Below, in pieces: positions 35,500 through 43,505 of a stretch of DNA of 64,000 nt. The stretch's first letter is position 1. Each line of letters begins with the position of its first letter. This stretch comes from Streptomyces sp. NRRL B-1347 (lineage in GTDB: Bacteria; Actinomycetota; Actinomycetes; Streptomycetales; Streptomycetaceae), in NCBI RefSeq assembly GCF_000720325.1, contig NZ_JOJM01000002.1, positions 211,042 to 275,041 of the forward strand, written 5' to 3'. Position numbers and translations under genes: made by a program. The notes under the pieces were generated by a model that was not told where the DNA came from, did not search any database, and saw nothing but the letters and a program-made list of their open reading frames with translations.

Positions 35500-36390
35500 A
35501 TGGACAACAAGCTCTACGACTACAGCCCCATCGTCGAGCGGGAGCCGCTCCACTGGCCGGAAGGCAAGCGCGTCGCCTTCTACGTCGGCCTGAACGTCGA
35601 GCACTTCGAGATCGGCAAGCCCTCCACGAGCGTCTACCCGGGCACCGCGGAGCTCACCCCCGACCCGCTCAACCACGGCTGGCGCGACTACGGGGCGCGG
35701 GTGGGCTTCTGGCGCACCCTCGACACCCTGGACCGGCACGGGGTGCGCGCCAGCGTCCTGCTCAACTCCGACGTCGGCGACCGCTACCCGCAGATCATCA
35801 AGGCGGGCCGGGAGCGGGACTGGGCGTGGCTCGCGCACGGCAGGACCAACTCGGTCCTGCACACGGACATGACGGAGGACGAGGAGCGCGCGGCCCTCAA
35901 GGACATCGTCGAGACGATCGAGCGGACGACGGGGACGCGGCCGCGCGGCTGGATGGGCCCCGGCCTGACCGAGACCCACAACACCCCGCGGCTGATCCAG
36001 GAGTTGGGCCTCGACTACGTACTGGACTGGACGGCCGACGACCAGCCGTTCCCCCTGAACGTGCCGGGCGTCCTGAGCGTGCCGTACACGGTCGAGCTGA
36101 ACGACATCGGCCTGTTCGTCAGCAAGAACACCTCGGGCCCGGACTTCGTGCAGATGCTCAAGGACCAGGTCGACCAGCTGCACGCGGAGGCGGAGGCCAC
36201 GGACAGCGGGCGCGTCATGCCGCTGGCCCTGCACCCCTTCGTCATCGGCCAGGCGTTCCGCGCCAAGTACCTGGACCAGGCCCTGGAGTACGTGGTGAAC
36301 CACCCCGGCGTCTGGACCACGACGTCGGACGAGATAGCCGAGCACTACCGCTCCACGCGGACGGACACCACCGGCGGCGAGACCGCGTAA
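35500..36390 (+). CDS. Polysaccharide deacetylase-like (NodB/PuuE-type) hydrolase
   Basis: The 296-residue protein has the NodB-homology layout of the PuuE allantoinase-like branch: KRVAFYVGLNVEHFE at the N-terminus, GVRASVLLNSDVGDRYP, and ALHPFVIGQAFRAKYLD near the end. No signal peptide is present, so it should act in the cytoplasm on a small amide such as allantoin-like or uracil-like compounds rather than on polysaccharide. The first motif lacks the usual DD pair (NVEHFE), which fits PuuE-like proteins. ATG 35500 follows GAGGG. The MerR-type operator upstream suggests induction. Confidence 0.8.
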   Translation: MDNKLYDYSPIVEREPLHWPEGKRVAFYVGLNVEHFEIGKPSTSVYPGTAELTPDPLNHGWRDYGARVGFWRTLDTLDRHGVRASVLLNSDVGDRYPQIIKAGRERDWAWLAHGRTNSVLHTDMTEDEERAALKDIVETIERTTGTRPRGWMGPGLTETHNTPRLIQELGLDYVLDWTADDQPFPLNVPGVLSVPYTVELNDIGLFVSKNTSGPDFVQMLKDQVDQLHAEAEATDSGRVMPLALHPFVIGQAFRAKYLDQALEYVVNHPGVWTTTSDEIAEHYRSTRTDTTGGETA

Positions 36391-36525
36391 CGGCTCACGG
36401 CGACAGGCACGGTCATCAGGGCGGCTGGGAAGTTCCCGGCCGCCCTGACCTGTTCCCCACCCTCTGGCCTGATTGCTCCTATACGCAATCTTTTCGCAAT
36501 GAAGACCGATTAGTCCGAGCCGTCT

Positions 36526-36555
36526 TTGTCTTGGCGATTTCTCGTGGTGTGTAAA
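36526..36555 (+). promoter_or_regulatory. Candidate promoter in an AT-rich island upstream of the beta-trefoil-like gene
   Basis: TTGTCT (36526-36531) and TGTAAA (36550-36555) are 18 bases apart. The stretch 36470-36562 is among the most AT-rich of the window. A small hairpin GTGGT/ACCAC overlaps the -10. Confidence 0.4.
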
Positions 36556-36640
36556 AACCACTGCGCGGTGAGGGTGGGACTCTCCCCGACGGCGGTCCGC
36601 CGCGCGGGGAAGCCGACCGCGAGAGAGGACGTGCCCCTTC

Positions 36641-37087
36641 ATGGCCCCGATCCCGATCAAGCCCGGCATCTACAAGATCCACGCCCACATCATCGGCCCG
36701 TCGGCCGTGGTGACGGCCACGGAGTACGCCGTCAAGAACGGCGCGCCCGTCATCACCGACCGGCTCAACCCGCTGCCGATCGAGCAGGACTGGATCATCG
36801 AGCCCGTCGAGCCGGTACCGGGCTCTCCGTACGTCATCCGCCTCGCCCACCACGAGGCGGCGGGCCAGGTGATCGCCGAGGACAAGCTCTATGTGAACTC
36901 CGTCCCGCGCGGCGAGCTCGCGAAGTTCACGTTCGAGCGGGTCATCGGCGGCGTCAAGATCCTCTCCGACAAGGGACTTGCTCTGCGCTCCGGCCACCGC
37001 GGCGCGCAGATCACGCTGGTGGAGCCGAAGCCCGAGTTCCAGGAGACGTGGACCCTGGAGTTCGTGAGCCCGCTCAACGAGGAGTAG
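36641..37087 (+). CDS. Beta-trefoil-like small protein, possible I66-type protease inhibitor
   Basis: The 148-residue protein starts MAPIPIKPGIYKIHAHIIGP and is almost all short beta strands, with DWIIEPVEPVPGSPYVIRL and TWTLEFVSPL resembling the W-x-[IV]-x-P and closing strands of the cospin/I66 beta-trefoil family. No signal peptide or membrane helix is seen. If correct, it would bind serine proteases or ligands; the match is by pattern only. It has its own AT-rich promoter and a strong terminator, so it is a single-gene unit. Confidence 0.55.
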   Translation: MAPIPIKPGIYKIHAHIIGPSAVVTATEYAVKNGAPVITDRLNPLPIEQDWIIEPVEPVPGSPYVIRLAHHEAAGQVIAEDKLYVNSVPRGELAKFTFERVIGGVKILSDKGLALRSGHRGAQITLVEPKPEFQETWTLEFVSPLNEE

Positions 37088-37108
37088 CACCGGCGCGTAC
37101 GAGGATGC

Positions 37109-37141
37109 CGCCGCCCGCGCCCACGCCCTGGGCGCGGGCGG
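37109..37141 (+). terminator. Terminator of the beta-trefoil-like gene
   Basis: Perfect 14-base arms GCCGCCCGCGCCCA and TGGGCGCGGGCGGC flank a 5-base loop, 22 bases after the stop. Confidence 0.8.
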
Positions 37142-37352
37142 CGCACGCATGGGGGCGCGCGCTGCGGCTGGCCGCACCCGCCCCCCACGCGGAACCGTTG
37201 CCCCATGAGCAGCGCCCACGCCGTCGCGAGCGGCACGTTCAGCCCGGCGGCTACTCCAACAACTTCCGGGCCCCGTCGTTCTCGTGTGCCCGGGTCGGGT
37301 GAATTCCGGCTTCGACCGACTGGGAGTGGAACGGTGGTTCTAGGCTCGGGGG

Positions 37353-38207
37353 GTGGACATGGACGAGGGTATGGATGAGGTCGGTTGGGAGGTCGATGCG
37401 GATGGGGAGTCCATCGCGATCGCTGAACTCATCGGCCGTCAGATCAAGTTCTGGCGCGAGGCCAAGAGACTGCGCGCCGTTCAGTTCGGCGAGCTCCTGG
37501 GGTACGGGGAGGACCTGATCCACAAGGTCGAGCGGGGCGTTCGGATCCCCCGACCGGAGTTCCTGGAGAGGGCGGACGAGGTCCTGGAGGCGGGTGGCCA
37601 CCTGCGGGCGTTGAAGCCCGATGCGGAGAAGGCCCGGTACCCGAAGAAAGTTCGGGACCTGGCGAAGCTTGAGCAGCAGGCCGTCGAGCTGTGCGCGTAC
37701 AACAACTCCGTGGTGCACGGACTGTTGCAGACACAGGAGTACGCCCAGGCCGAGGTCCAGAACCGGCAACCCCCCTTCCCCGAACACGAGGTGGAACGGC
37801 GCGTGGCTGGCCGTATGGCCCGACAGGGCATCATCGACCGCACCTCAGGGCGGCCGGTTTTCAGCTTCGTGCAGTGCGAGTCGACGTTGCGGCGCGCCAA
37901 CGGGGGAAAGATGGTGATGCGCAGGCAGCTCGAACACCTGTTGGAGGTGGGGGCGTTGCGGAACGTGACCATTCAGGTCCTGCCGTTGGACCGCGAGGAG
38001 AATGCGGGGCTTGGTGGGCCGTTCCGACTTCTCAAGCTGAAGAGCGGAACCACGATCGGGCACCTAGCAGTTCAGCTCCACAGCCGAGTGATCTCCGACC
38101 CGCGAGAGCTCCAGATCCTCGAAATGCGCTATGGCATGATCCGGGCGCAGGCTCTCACGCCTCGGGAGTCACTGGCCTTCATCAAAGAAGTGCGGGGAGA
38201 GACATGA
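37353..38207 (+). CDS. Scr1/DUF5753-type helix-turn-helix regulator
   Basis: The 284-residue protein has an N-terminal HTH (IGRQIKFWREAKRLRAVQFGELLGY, shown here only as IGRQIKFWREAKRLR to QFGELLGY) and a C-terminal DUF5753 domain (VHGLLQTQEYAQA; RQGIIDRTSGRPVFSFV). These proteins are usually paired with a small DUF397 protein, as here; several pairs affect development or antibiotic production in Streptomyces (WhiJ-like). A TAGGCT at 37341-37346 lies 7 bases before the GTG, so the mRNA may be leaderless. Codon use is less GC-rich than in neighbours. Confidence 0.9.
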   Translation: MDMDEGMDEVGWEVDADGESIAIAELIGRQIKFWREAKRLRAVQFGELLGYGEDLIHKVERGVRIPRPEFLERADEVLEAGGHLRALKPDAEKARYPKKVRDLAKLEQQAVELCAYNNSVVHGLLQTQEYAQAEVQNRQPPFPEHEVERRVAGRMARQGIIDRTSGRPVFSFVQCESTLRRANGGKMVMRRQLEHLLEVGALRNVTIQVLPLDREENAGLGGPFRLLKLKSGTTIGHLAVQLHSRVISDPRELQILEMRYGMIRAQALTPRESLAFIKEVRGET

Positions 38208-38431
38208 CACTGAAGTGGGTCAAGAGCAGCCACAGCACGGCCGATGGCCCGGACTGCGTAGAAGTGGCCTGGCGCAAGAGCAGCTACAGCACCGCCGACG
38301 AACCCGACTGCGTCGAGGTCGCCGCCACCGTGGAGACGGTCCTCATCCGCGACTCCAAGAACCCCGACGGCCCCCGCCTCACCGTCACGCCCGCCGCCTG
38401 GGCGGACTTCATACGCCACCCCGTCAAGTGA
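38204..38431 (+). CDS. DUF397-domain protein with duplicated N-terminal motif
   Basis: The 75-residue protein overlaps the regulator stop as ATGA. A normal DUF397 unit is WRKSSYS..CVEVA..V.IRDSKNPDGP..TVTPAAWADFI, which is complete here. In front of it sits a second copy of the opening: KSSHSTADGPDCVEVAW then KSSYSTADEPDCVEVAA, 14 of 17 positions identical. DUF397 proteins act with their Scr1-type partner, perhaps as antagonists. The duplication is recent in appearance at the DNA level as well. Confidence 0.9.
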   Translation: MTLKWVKSSHSTADGPDCVEVAWRKSSYSTADEPDCVEVAATVETVLIRDSKNPDGPRLTVTPAAWADFIRHPVK

Positions 38432-38516
38432 CGCCTCGCGGGTAGAGGTTTCTCTACCCCCACCTCGGGTGCCCGCCGGAGTGAGACCCAACGACGACGC
38501 TTCTAGCGTCGGGTGC

Positions 38517-40061
38517 ATGAACAGTCACACACGACGTACCGCGGCGTTCGGCGCGGTGGCGGCCGCCCTCGCTCTCGCCGCCCCGGCGACCGCGGCGGAG
38601 CCGGGCAAGGGCCGTGGTCTCGACCGCTACTACCAGCAGCGCATCGACTGGGGCAGCTGCGCCAAGGGGCCCGGCGACTCGATGGGCCGTGACCTCGACA
38701 AGGCGGGGGTGCGGTGCGCCGACGTCACCGTGCCGCTCGACTACGCCGAGCCCGAGGGGCGGACCATTCGCGTCGCGATCTCGCGCCTGGAGGCCACCGA
38801 CCGGCGGCACCGCGTGGGCGCGCTGCTGATCAACCCCGGCGGGCCCGGCGGCACCGCCCTCGACATGCCGCCGGACATCCGCAAGGCGATGAAGGAGACC
38901 GGCGCGCGCTACGACCTCATCGGCATGGACCCCCGCTTCGTCGGCCGCAGCACACCGCTGGACTGCGGCTGGCCCGTCAGCACCACCGTCCTCTCAGCCG
39001 GGGCCGACCGCGCGGGCTTCGAGCGTCAAGTCGCCCTCCAGAAGGGCCTGGCCGACAAGTGCCGCGCCACCGCCGCGGAGGCGCTGCCGCACGTCAGCAC
39101 CCGCAACACCGCCCGTGACATGGACGTCATCAGGGGCGCCCTCGGGGAGCGCAAGCTGTCGTACCTCGGATACTCGTACGGCACGTATCTGGGCACCGTC
39201 TATACGCAGATGTTCCCCGGCCGGTACGACCGGATGGTGCTCGACGGCGCCCTCGACACCGCGCGCTACCAGCCGCGGCTCCTCAAGGGCGCCGAGCGCG
39301 AGAACGAGCGGGCCCTCGCGGACTGGGCCGCCTGGGCGGCGCGGCGGCACACGACGTACGGCCTCGGCCGCAGCCGCGCCCAGGTGCTCGCCGCCGTCGA
39401 CCGGATCGTCGACCGGTCCGCGCGCGGCGGCCTCACGCTCGGCACCGGCCGGGACGCCTTCCGCGTGGACGAATCGCACGTGCCGTTCCTGCTCGTGGAG
39501 GGCATCGCCGACGACACGGACACCGCCCGCGCGGCCTTCGGCGAGACGGTGTCCGCGCTCGCCGAGGCCGCCGCGGGCAGGCCGGTCCGGCTGCCGCCGC
39601 ACCTCACGGAGCTGCTGCGGTACGCGACGACCGGCGTGGAGTCCGCCTTCGGCAGCTCACAGACCGCGATCCTCTGCGGAGACGTGGCGGCCCCGCGCGA
39701 CCCGGAGAGCTACTGGCGCGACATCCAGCGCAGCCGCACCCGGCACCCGCTCTTCGGCCCGCTGACCGGCAACGTCACCCCGTGCGCGTTCTGGGACCGG
39801 CCCCGCGAGCGGCCCACGCGGGTCCGGCACGACGCCCGCGCGCTGATCGTGGCCGCCACCGGTGACCCCCGCGCCCCGTACGAGGGCAGCGTCGCGCTCC
39901 GCCACCGCCTGCCCGCCGCCAAGCTGATCACCCTCAAGGGCGCCAACCGCCACGGCCTGTACGGCGAGTACGGCAACGCCTGCGTGGACGACCACGTCAA
40001 CGCCTACCTGGCGACGGGCGAACTGCCCGCGAAGGACCGGACCTGCCTGCGGCAGCCCTAA
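38517..40061 (+). CDS. Secreted alpha/beta hydrolase, tripeptidyl-aminopeptidase (SlpD/E, TAP) type
   Basis: The 514-residue protein has a signal peptide (cut near ATAA-E, residue 27). The nucleophile elbow is GYSYGTYLG, the acid lies in TGDPRAPYE and the histidine in GANRHGLYG. INPGGPGG supplies the oxyanion region. The C-terminal TAP-like domain is present (CVDDHVNAYLATGELP, with paired cysteines). It should cleave short peptides from protein N-termini outside the cell. TAGCGT at 38503-38508 sits 8 bases before the ATG, so a leaderless message is likely. Its end overlaps the convergent lipoprotein by four bases. Confidence 0.92.
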   Translation: MNSHTRRTAAFGAVAAALALAAPATAAEPGKGRGLDRYYQQRIDWGSCAKGPGDSMGRDLDKAGVRCADVTVPLDYAEPEGRTIRVAISRLEATDRRHRVGALLINPGGPGGTALDMPPDIRKAMKETGARYDLIGMDPRFVGRSTPLDCGWPVSTTVLSAGADRAGFERQVALQKGLADKCRATAAEALPHVSTRNTARDMDVIRGALGERKLSYLGYSYGTYLGTVYTQMFPGRYDRMVLDGALDTARYQPRLLKGAERENERALADWAAWAARRHTTYGLGRSRAQVLAAVDRIVDRSARGGLTLGTGRDAFRVDESHVPFLLVEGIADDTDTARAAFGETVSALAEAAAGRPVRLPPHLTELLRYATTGVESAFGSSQTAILCGDVAAPRDPESYWRDIQRSRTRHPLFGPLTGNVTPCAFWDRPRERPTRVRHDARALIVAATGDPRAPYEGSVALRHRLPAAKLITLKGANRHGLYGEYGNACVDDHVNAYLATGELPAKDRTCLRQP

Positions 40062-40687
40062 CGCAGGGCCCACTTGATGGGCTCCTTGTAGAAGCCCTGG
40101 GAGTAGGTGACGGCCTTGACCGTGGCGTCGGCGGGAATCAGATAGGGCTCGCACACGGTGCGCTCCTCGCCCTTCTTCCAGATGTCCTCACGGCCGAGTT
40201 CCCGCTTGCCGTCGTTGCCCACGCAGTCCTCGGGCTGGCTGGAGAGGGTGCCGATGAGGATGAACTTCGTGGCCGGGTTGCCGTCGCTGGTCTCGGCGTT
40301 GACGTTGGTCATCACGATCGGCTGCTTGACCGCTTCGCCGCCGACGTGCTTGGCCTTGACGTAGATCCAGGCGACCTTCTTGCCGCCGTACTTCTTGTCG
40401 TCGTCCAGCTCCTTGAGGTCCTCGGGCTTGCCGAGGACGACCTTCGTCGGCGTGATCGAGAACTTGCCGGTCGTCTTGTACTTGGTGATCTCCTGCACCG
40501 GGCCCGCCTGGCCGACCTTGAGGTTCTTCGGCGCCTCGCTCGCCCGGTCGCCGGACTTGCCGTCCTTGCCGCCCTTGCCCTTGTCGTCGTCGGAGCCGCC
40601 GCAGGCGGCCACGGTGACGGCGGTGACCGCCGCGACGGCCACCAGGCCGAGGCGCCGACGGTACTGAGGTGCTCGCTGAGTGCGCAT
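40058..40687 (-). CDS. Putative lipoprotein of unknown function
   Basis: The 209-residue product has a signal with a lipobox (TVAAC-GG, Cys near residue 30), a Lys/Asp/Gly-rich linker and a beta-rich domain. WIYVKAKHVGGEAVKQP and CEPYLIPADATVKAVTYSQGF resemble the DUF4352/immunoglobulin-like fold of Gram-positive lipoproteins. Two further cysteines (DCVGN, TVCEPY) may form a disulfide. The start MRTQRAPQ follows AGGAACC. It would sit on the outer face of the membrane. Confidence 0.8.
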   Translation of the reverse strand: MRTQRAPQYRRRLGLVAVAAVTAVTVAACGGSDDDKGKGGKDGKSGDRASEAPKNLKVGQAGPVQEITKYKTTGKFSITPTKVVLGKPEDLKELDDDKKYGGKKVAWIYVKAKHVGGEAVKQPIVMTNVNAETSDGNPATKFILIGTLSSQPEDCVGNDGKRELGREDIWKKGEERTVCEPYLIPADATVKAVTYSQGFYKEPIKWALR

Positions 40688-40871
40688 GTGGTTCCTGTAC
40701 TTCCTGATCGTGCCGGGTCGTGCGGGGTACGGCGCTCGGCCGAGCGCGACGGTGCCGGACACTCCCCCGTGTCGGTGTGCGAAACGGCGGTCAGCCTAAG
40801 GAGCCGCCGCTCCGCGCCGACAACCGGCTCCCGCCCGCACGCCCGCAAACCCCCTCGCCTAAAGTCACTTC

Positions 40872-41720
40872 GTGACTCTTGGGATGATTTGCGCGCTCGG
40901 TTCGGCGGTCTGCTTCGGTTTGGCCTCGGTGTTGCAGGCGGTCGCGGCGCGCTCGACCGCGCCCGGCACCGGGTCCGGCGTCGACCCCGCGCTGCTGCTG
41001 CGCGCCGTGCGGCAGTGGCGGTACGTGGCCGGGCTCGCGCTCGACGGCCTCGGCTTCCTGCTCCAGGTCGTGGCCCTGCGGTCGCTGCCCATCTACACCG
41101 TCGGCGCCGCGCTCGCCGCCTCGCTCGCCGTGACGGCGGTGGCCGCGGCGCGGCTGCTGCGGGTGCGGCTGAGCGGCGCGGAGTGGGGTGCCGTCGGCGT
41201 CGTCTGCGCCGGGCTCGCCATGCTCGGCCTCGCGTCCGGCGAGGAGGGCGACAAGGGCGGGTCCACGGGGCTGCGGTTCGTGATGCTGGGCATCGCCCTG
41301 GCCGTCCTGCTGCTCGGCGCCGTGGCCGGACGCCTGCCGGACCGGGCGCGGGCGGTGGCCCTCGGACTCGGGGCGGGCTGCGGCTTCGGCGTGGTCGAGG
41401 TGACCGTCCGCCTCATCGACGACGTCTCACCGGGGGCGCTCGTCGCCAATCCCGCCGCGTACGCGCTGCTGCTCGGCGGGGGCGCCGCCTTCCTGCTGCT
41501 CACCTCCGCGCTCCAGCGCGGCTCGGTCACCGCCGCCACGGCGGGCATGGTCATCGGCGAGACCATCGGCCCCGCCCTCGTGGGCGTGGTCTGGCTCGGC
41601 GACCGCACCCGCGACGGCTTCGGCTGGCTGGCGATCCTCGGCTTCGCGGTGGCGGTAACAGGAGCCCTGGCCCTGGCCCGCTTCGGCGAGGCCCCGGAGC
41701 CGGCGCCGACCACGCCTTGA
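40872..41720 (+). CDS. DMT/EamA-like integral membrane protein
   Basis: The 282-residue protein has about nine to ten hydrophobic helices in two repeats. LGSAVCFGLASVLQAVAAR opens the first, and AATAGMVIGETIGPALVGVVWLGD near the end is typical of EamA-like permeases. The substrate is unknown. The GTG start at 40872 has no ribosome site; TAAAGT at 40860-40865 suggests a leaderless transcript. It is divergent from the lipoprotein over 184 bases. Confidence 0.82.
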   Translation: MTLGMICALGSAVCFGLASVLQAVAARSTAPGTGSGVDPALLLRAVRQWRYVAGLALDGLGFLLQVVALRSLPIYTVGAALAASLAVTAVAAARLLRVRLSGAEWGAVGVVCAGLAMLGLASGEEGDKGGSTGLRFVMLGIALAVLLLGAVAGRLPDRARAVALGLGAGCGFGVVEVTVRLIDDVSPGALVANPAAYALLLGGGAAFLLLTSALQRGSVTAATAGMVIGETIGPALVGVVWLGDRTRDGFGWLAILGFAVAVTGALALARFGEAPEPAPTTP

Positions 41721-42157
41721 CCTGCCCACGGGGCGGGCCTCCGGCTCGTTCCGTGGCTTCCTGCCCCTTCGCCCCGGCGTGAACGGGGCCACCCGGAGGC
41801 CGACAGGATGGCGCCTCCGGGGCGGAAGCCAAGGGCGCCCTCCGGGCGTCGGCTGCGCCGATTCCGCTGCGCTCCACCCTTGACTGCCGTCCCTCCGGCG
41901 CGAGGTGCCCTTGTCCGGGCGGCCCGGGGAAGGGCGGCGGGGGCTTCCGGTGGTCACTTCGGGTTCGTCGCCGGGTGCCGACCGGCACTTCCTGGGCTCA
42001 GCCCTCGCCATCAGGTGAGCCCGCGGGGGCGGTGGCGGAGTGACTGCGTCCGGCTGCCGACTGCGGGTCGCTCCCTGCCTCCGGTACCTACTTCGGCGAA
42101 GTTGCGAGCGGCGCACGTGGGTTGCGCCCCCGTCGCTTCGCGCCCCCCAAGAGGGGA
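41721..42157. other. 437-base gene-free region with many short hairpins
   Basis: I find no frame with a plausible protein. The sequence is full of short inverted repeats such as GCGCCCTCCGGGCG (41838-41851) and CTCCGG/CCGGAG pairs, and GC bias across the three frames is uneven. Content could be dispersed-repeat sequence, a structured RNA or a decayed gene. The downstream end is the rsrR-like stop. Confidence 0.5.
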
Positions 42158-42631
42158 TCAGCCCGAGCCCACCAGGAGGCGGCGGGTGCGTTCCGGGGCC
42201 CATTCCGGGATTTCTGCCAGGAGGTCGGCCAGGGTCACGGCGGCGAGGCTGGTGCGCCAGGCCGTGTGGGCGGCGGCCATCTTCGCCGCGATCGGGCAGG
42301 CCGCTCGGCAGTCCTCGGCGGGCAGCGCGCCCCGGCCCTGCTGGCGGATCTCCCGGCACTCGTACGGGGCGGCCGCGCCGTCCACCGCCTCGACGATGTC
42401 GAGGAGCGTGACGTCCGCCGCCGGGCGCGCCAGGCGGAAGCCGCCCCTCGGGCCCGTCGTCGCCGCGAACACCCCCGCCTTCACCAGCGGCTGGAGCTGC
42501 TTGGCCAGATAGGCCTGGGGCACGTCGAAGTAGCCCGCCAGCTGCCCGGCCGACGCGGTCGCCCCCGGCTCCAGCTGGGCCAGCGACGTGGCGCAGTGCA
42601 ACACCCACTCCGTACTCACAGGCAGCTTCAT
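42158..42631 (-). CDS. rsrR: RsrR-like Rrf2-family [2Fe-2S] redox regulator
   Basis: The 157-residue Rrf2 protein has an N-terminal winged helix (STEWVLHCATSLAQL; FDVPQAYLAKQLQPLVKAG) and PRGGFRLARP as the wing. Glu8, Trp9 and His12 are present, matching the Glu and His cluster ligands and the gating Trp described for Streptomyces venezuelae RsrR. Cysteines at 92, 108 and 112 are spaced unlike NsrR or IscR. It is divergent from an NmrA-type gene, the same arrangement as rsrR. Two adjacent dyads in the gap are likely operators. Confidence 0.85.
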   Translation of the reverse strand: MKLPVSTEWVLHCATSLAQLEPGATASAGQLAGYFDVPQAYLAKQLQPLVKAGVFAATTGPRGGFRLARPAADVTLLDIVEAVDGAAAPYECREIRQQGRGALPAEDCRAACPIAAKMAAAHTAWRTSLAAVTLADLLAEIPEWAPERTRRLLVGSG

Positions 42632-42640
42632 GCGGTGAGT

Positions 42641-42694
42641 CTATCCCGGACATCCCACATCCGGGATATTGCGGATGTGTTTAGTCCGAGATAT
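42641..42694. promoter_or_regulatory. Double operator between rsrR-like and NmrA-like genes
   Basis: Site 1 (42641-42669) is CTATCCCGGA-N9-TCCGGGATAT. Site 2 (42666-42694) is ATATTGCGGA-N9-TCCGAGATAT. Both have 10-base arms and a 9-base spacer; they share ATAT and their centres are 25 bases apart. Site 1 is perfect over nine bases; site 2 has two mismatched positions. Confidence 0.75.
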
Positions 42695-42739
42695 GGTTCG
42701 GGCATCGAATGAGTCGCCCAAGGACCAGGGGAGATCGTC

Positions 42740-43483
42740 ATGCGCATCGCCGTCGCCGGAGCCACCGGGAGCATCGGGGCCCGCACCGTCGCCGTACTGG
42801 AGAAGGCGGGTCACGACGTCGTCCGCGTCAGCCGCTCCCTCGGCGTGGACCTCTCCACCGGAGAAGGCCTCGACGCCGCCCTGGTGGGTGTCGACGCGGT
42901 CGTGGACACCACCAACTGCACCGCGAGCGACCCCGCGGAGACCGTCGCGTACTTCGGCACCACCACGCGGAACCTGCTCGCCGCCGAGGAGAAGGCGGGA
43001 GTCAAGCACCACGTCCTGCTCTCCATCGCGGGCATGGACCGCGTCGAGGGCAACGCGCACTACGTGGGCAAGCGCGAGCAGGAGCGCCTCGTCGCCGCGG
43101 GCCCGGTGCCGTGGACCATCGTCCCGGCCACCCAGTTCCACGACTTCGCCGCGATGGTCGCGAGCTGGACCGAGCAGGACGGCGTCGCCACCGTCGCGCC
43201 GCTGCTGCTCCAGCCCGTCGCGCCCGACGACGTGGCGAGCGTCCTCGCCGAGCTCGCGGCCGGCGCGCCCCTCGGCCGGTACCAGGACGTGGCCGGGCCC
43301 GACCCGCAGGACATGGTCGACATGGCCCGCCGCACGCTCCAGGCCCAGGGCCGCACGGTCAAGCTCGTCCCGACCTGGTCGGGCCTCTTCGGCCCGGACA
43401 TGGCGGGCGACGCGCTGCTGCCCGCCGACGGCGCCCGCATCATGCCCACCACCTTCGAGGAGTGGCTGGCCGCGCAGGGCTAG
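42740..43483 (+). CDS. NmrA-like NAD(P)-binding protein
   Basis: The 247-residue protein starts MRIAVAGATGSIGARTVAVL, an atypical-SDR nucleotide motif (GxxGxxG). It continues with HVLLSIAGMDRV and YVGKREQERLV, as in NmrA/quinone-oxidoreductase-2-like proteins; the classical YxxxK is shifted and may not be catalytic. The gene is divergent from the redox regulator, so it may sense or use NAD(P)(H) under oxidative stress. AGGGGAG precedes the ATG. Confidence 0.88.
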   Translation: MRIAVAGATGSIGARTVAVLEKAGHDVVRVSRSLGVDLSTGEGLDAALVGVDAVVDTTNCTASDPAETVAYFGTTTRNLLAAEEKAGVKHHVLLSIAGMDRVEGNAHYVGKREQERLVAAGPVPWTIVPATQFHDFAAMVASWTEQDGVATVAPLLLQPVAPDDVASVLAELAAGAPLGRYQDVAGPDPQDMVDMARRTLQAQGRTVKLVPTWSGLFGPDMAGDALLPADGARIMPTTFEEWLAAQG

Positions 43484-43505
43484 TCCGCGCTCCCCGGGGC
43501 CCCGC

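Noticed and set aside
38517..40061. The TAP-type hydrolase as a beta-lactamase or esterase
   Set aside because: The GYSYG elbow, INPGGPGG and C-terminal TAP domain fit the tripeptidyl-peptidase group.
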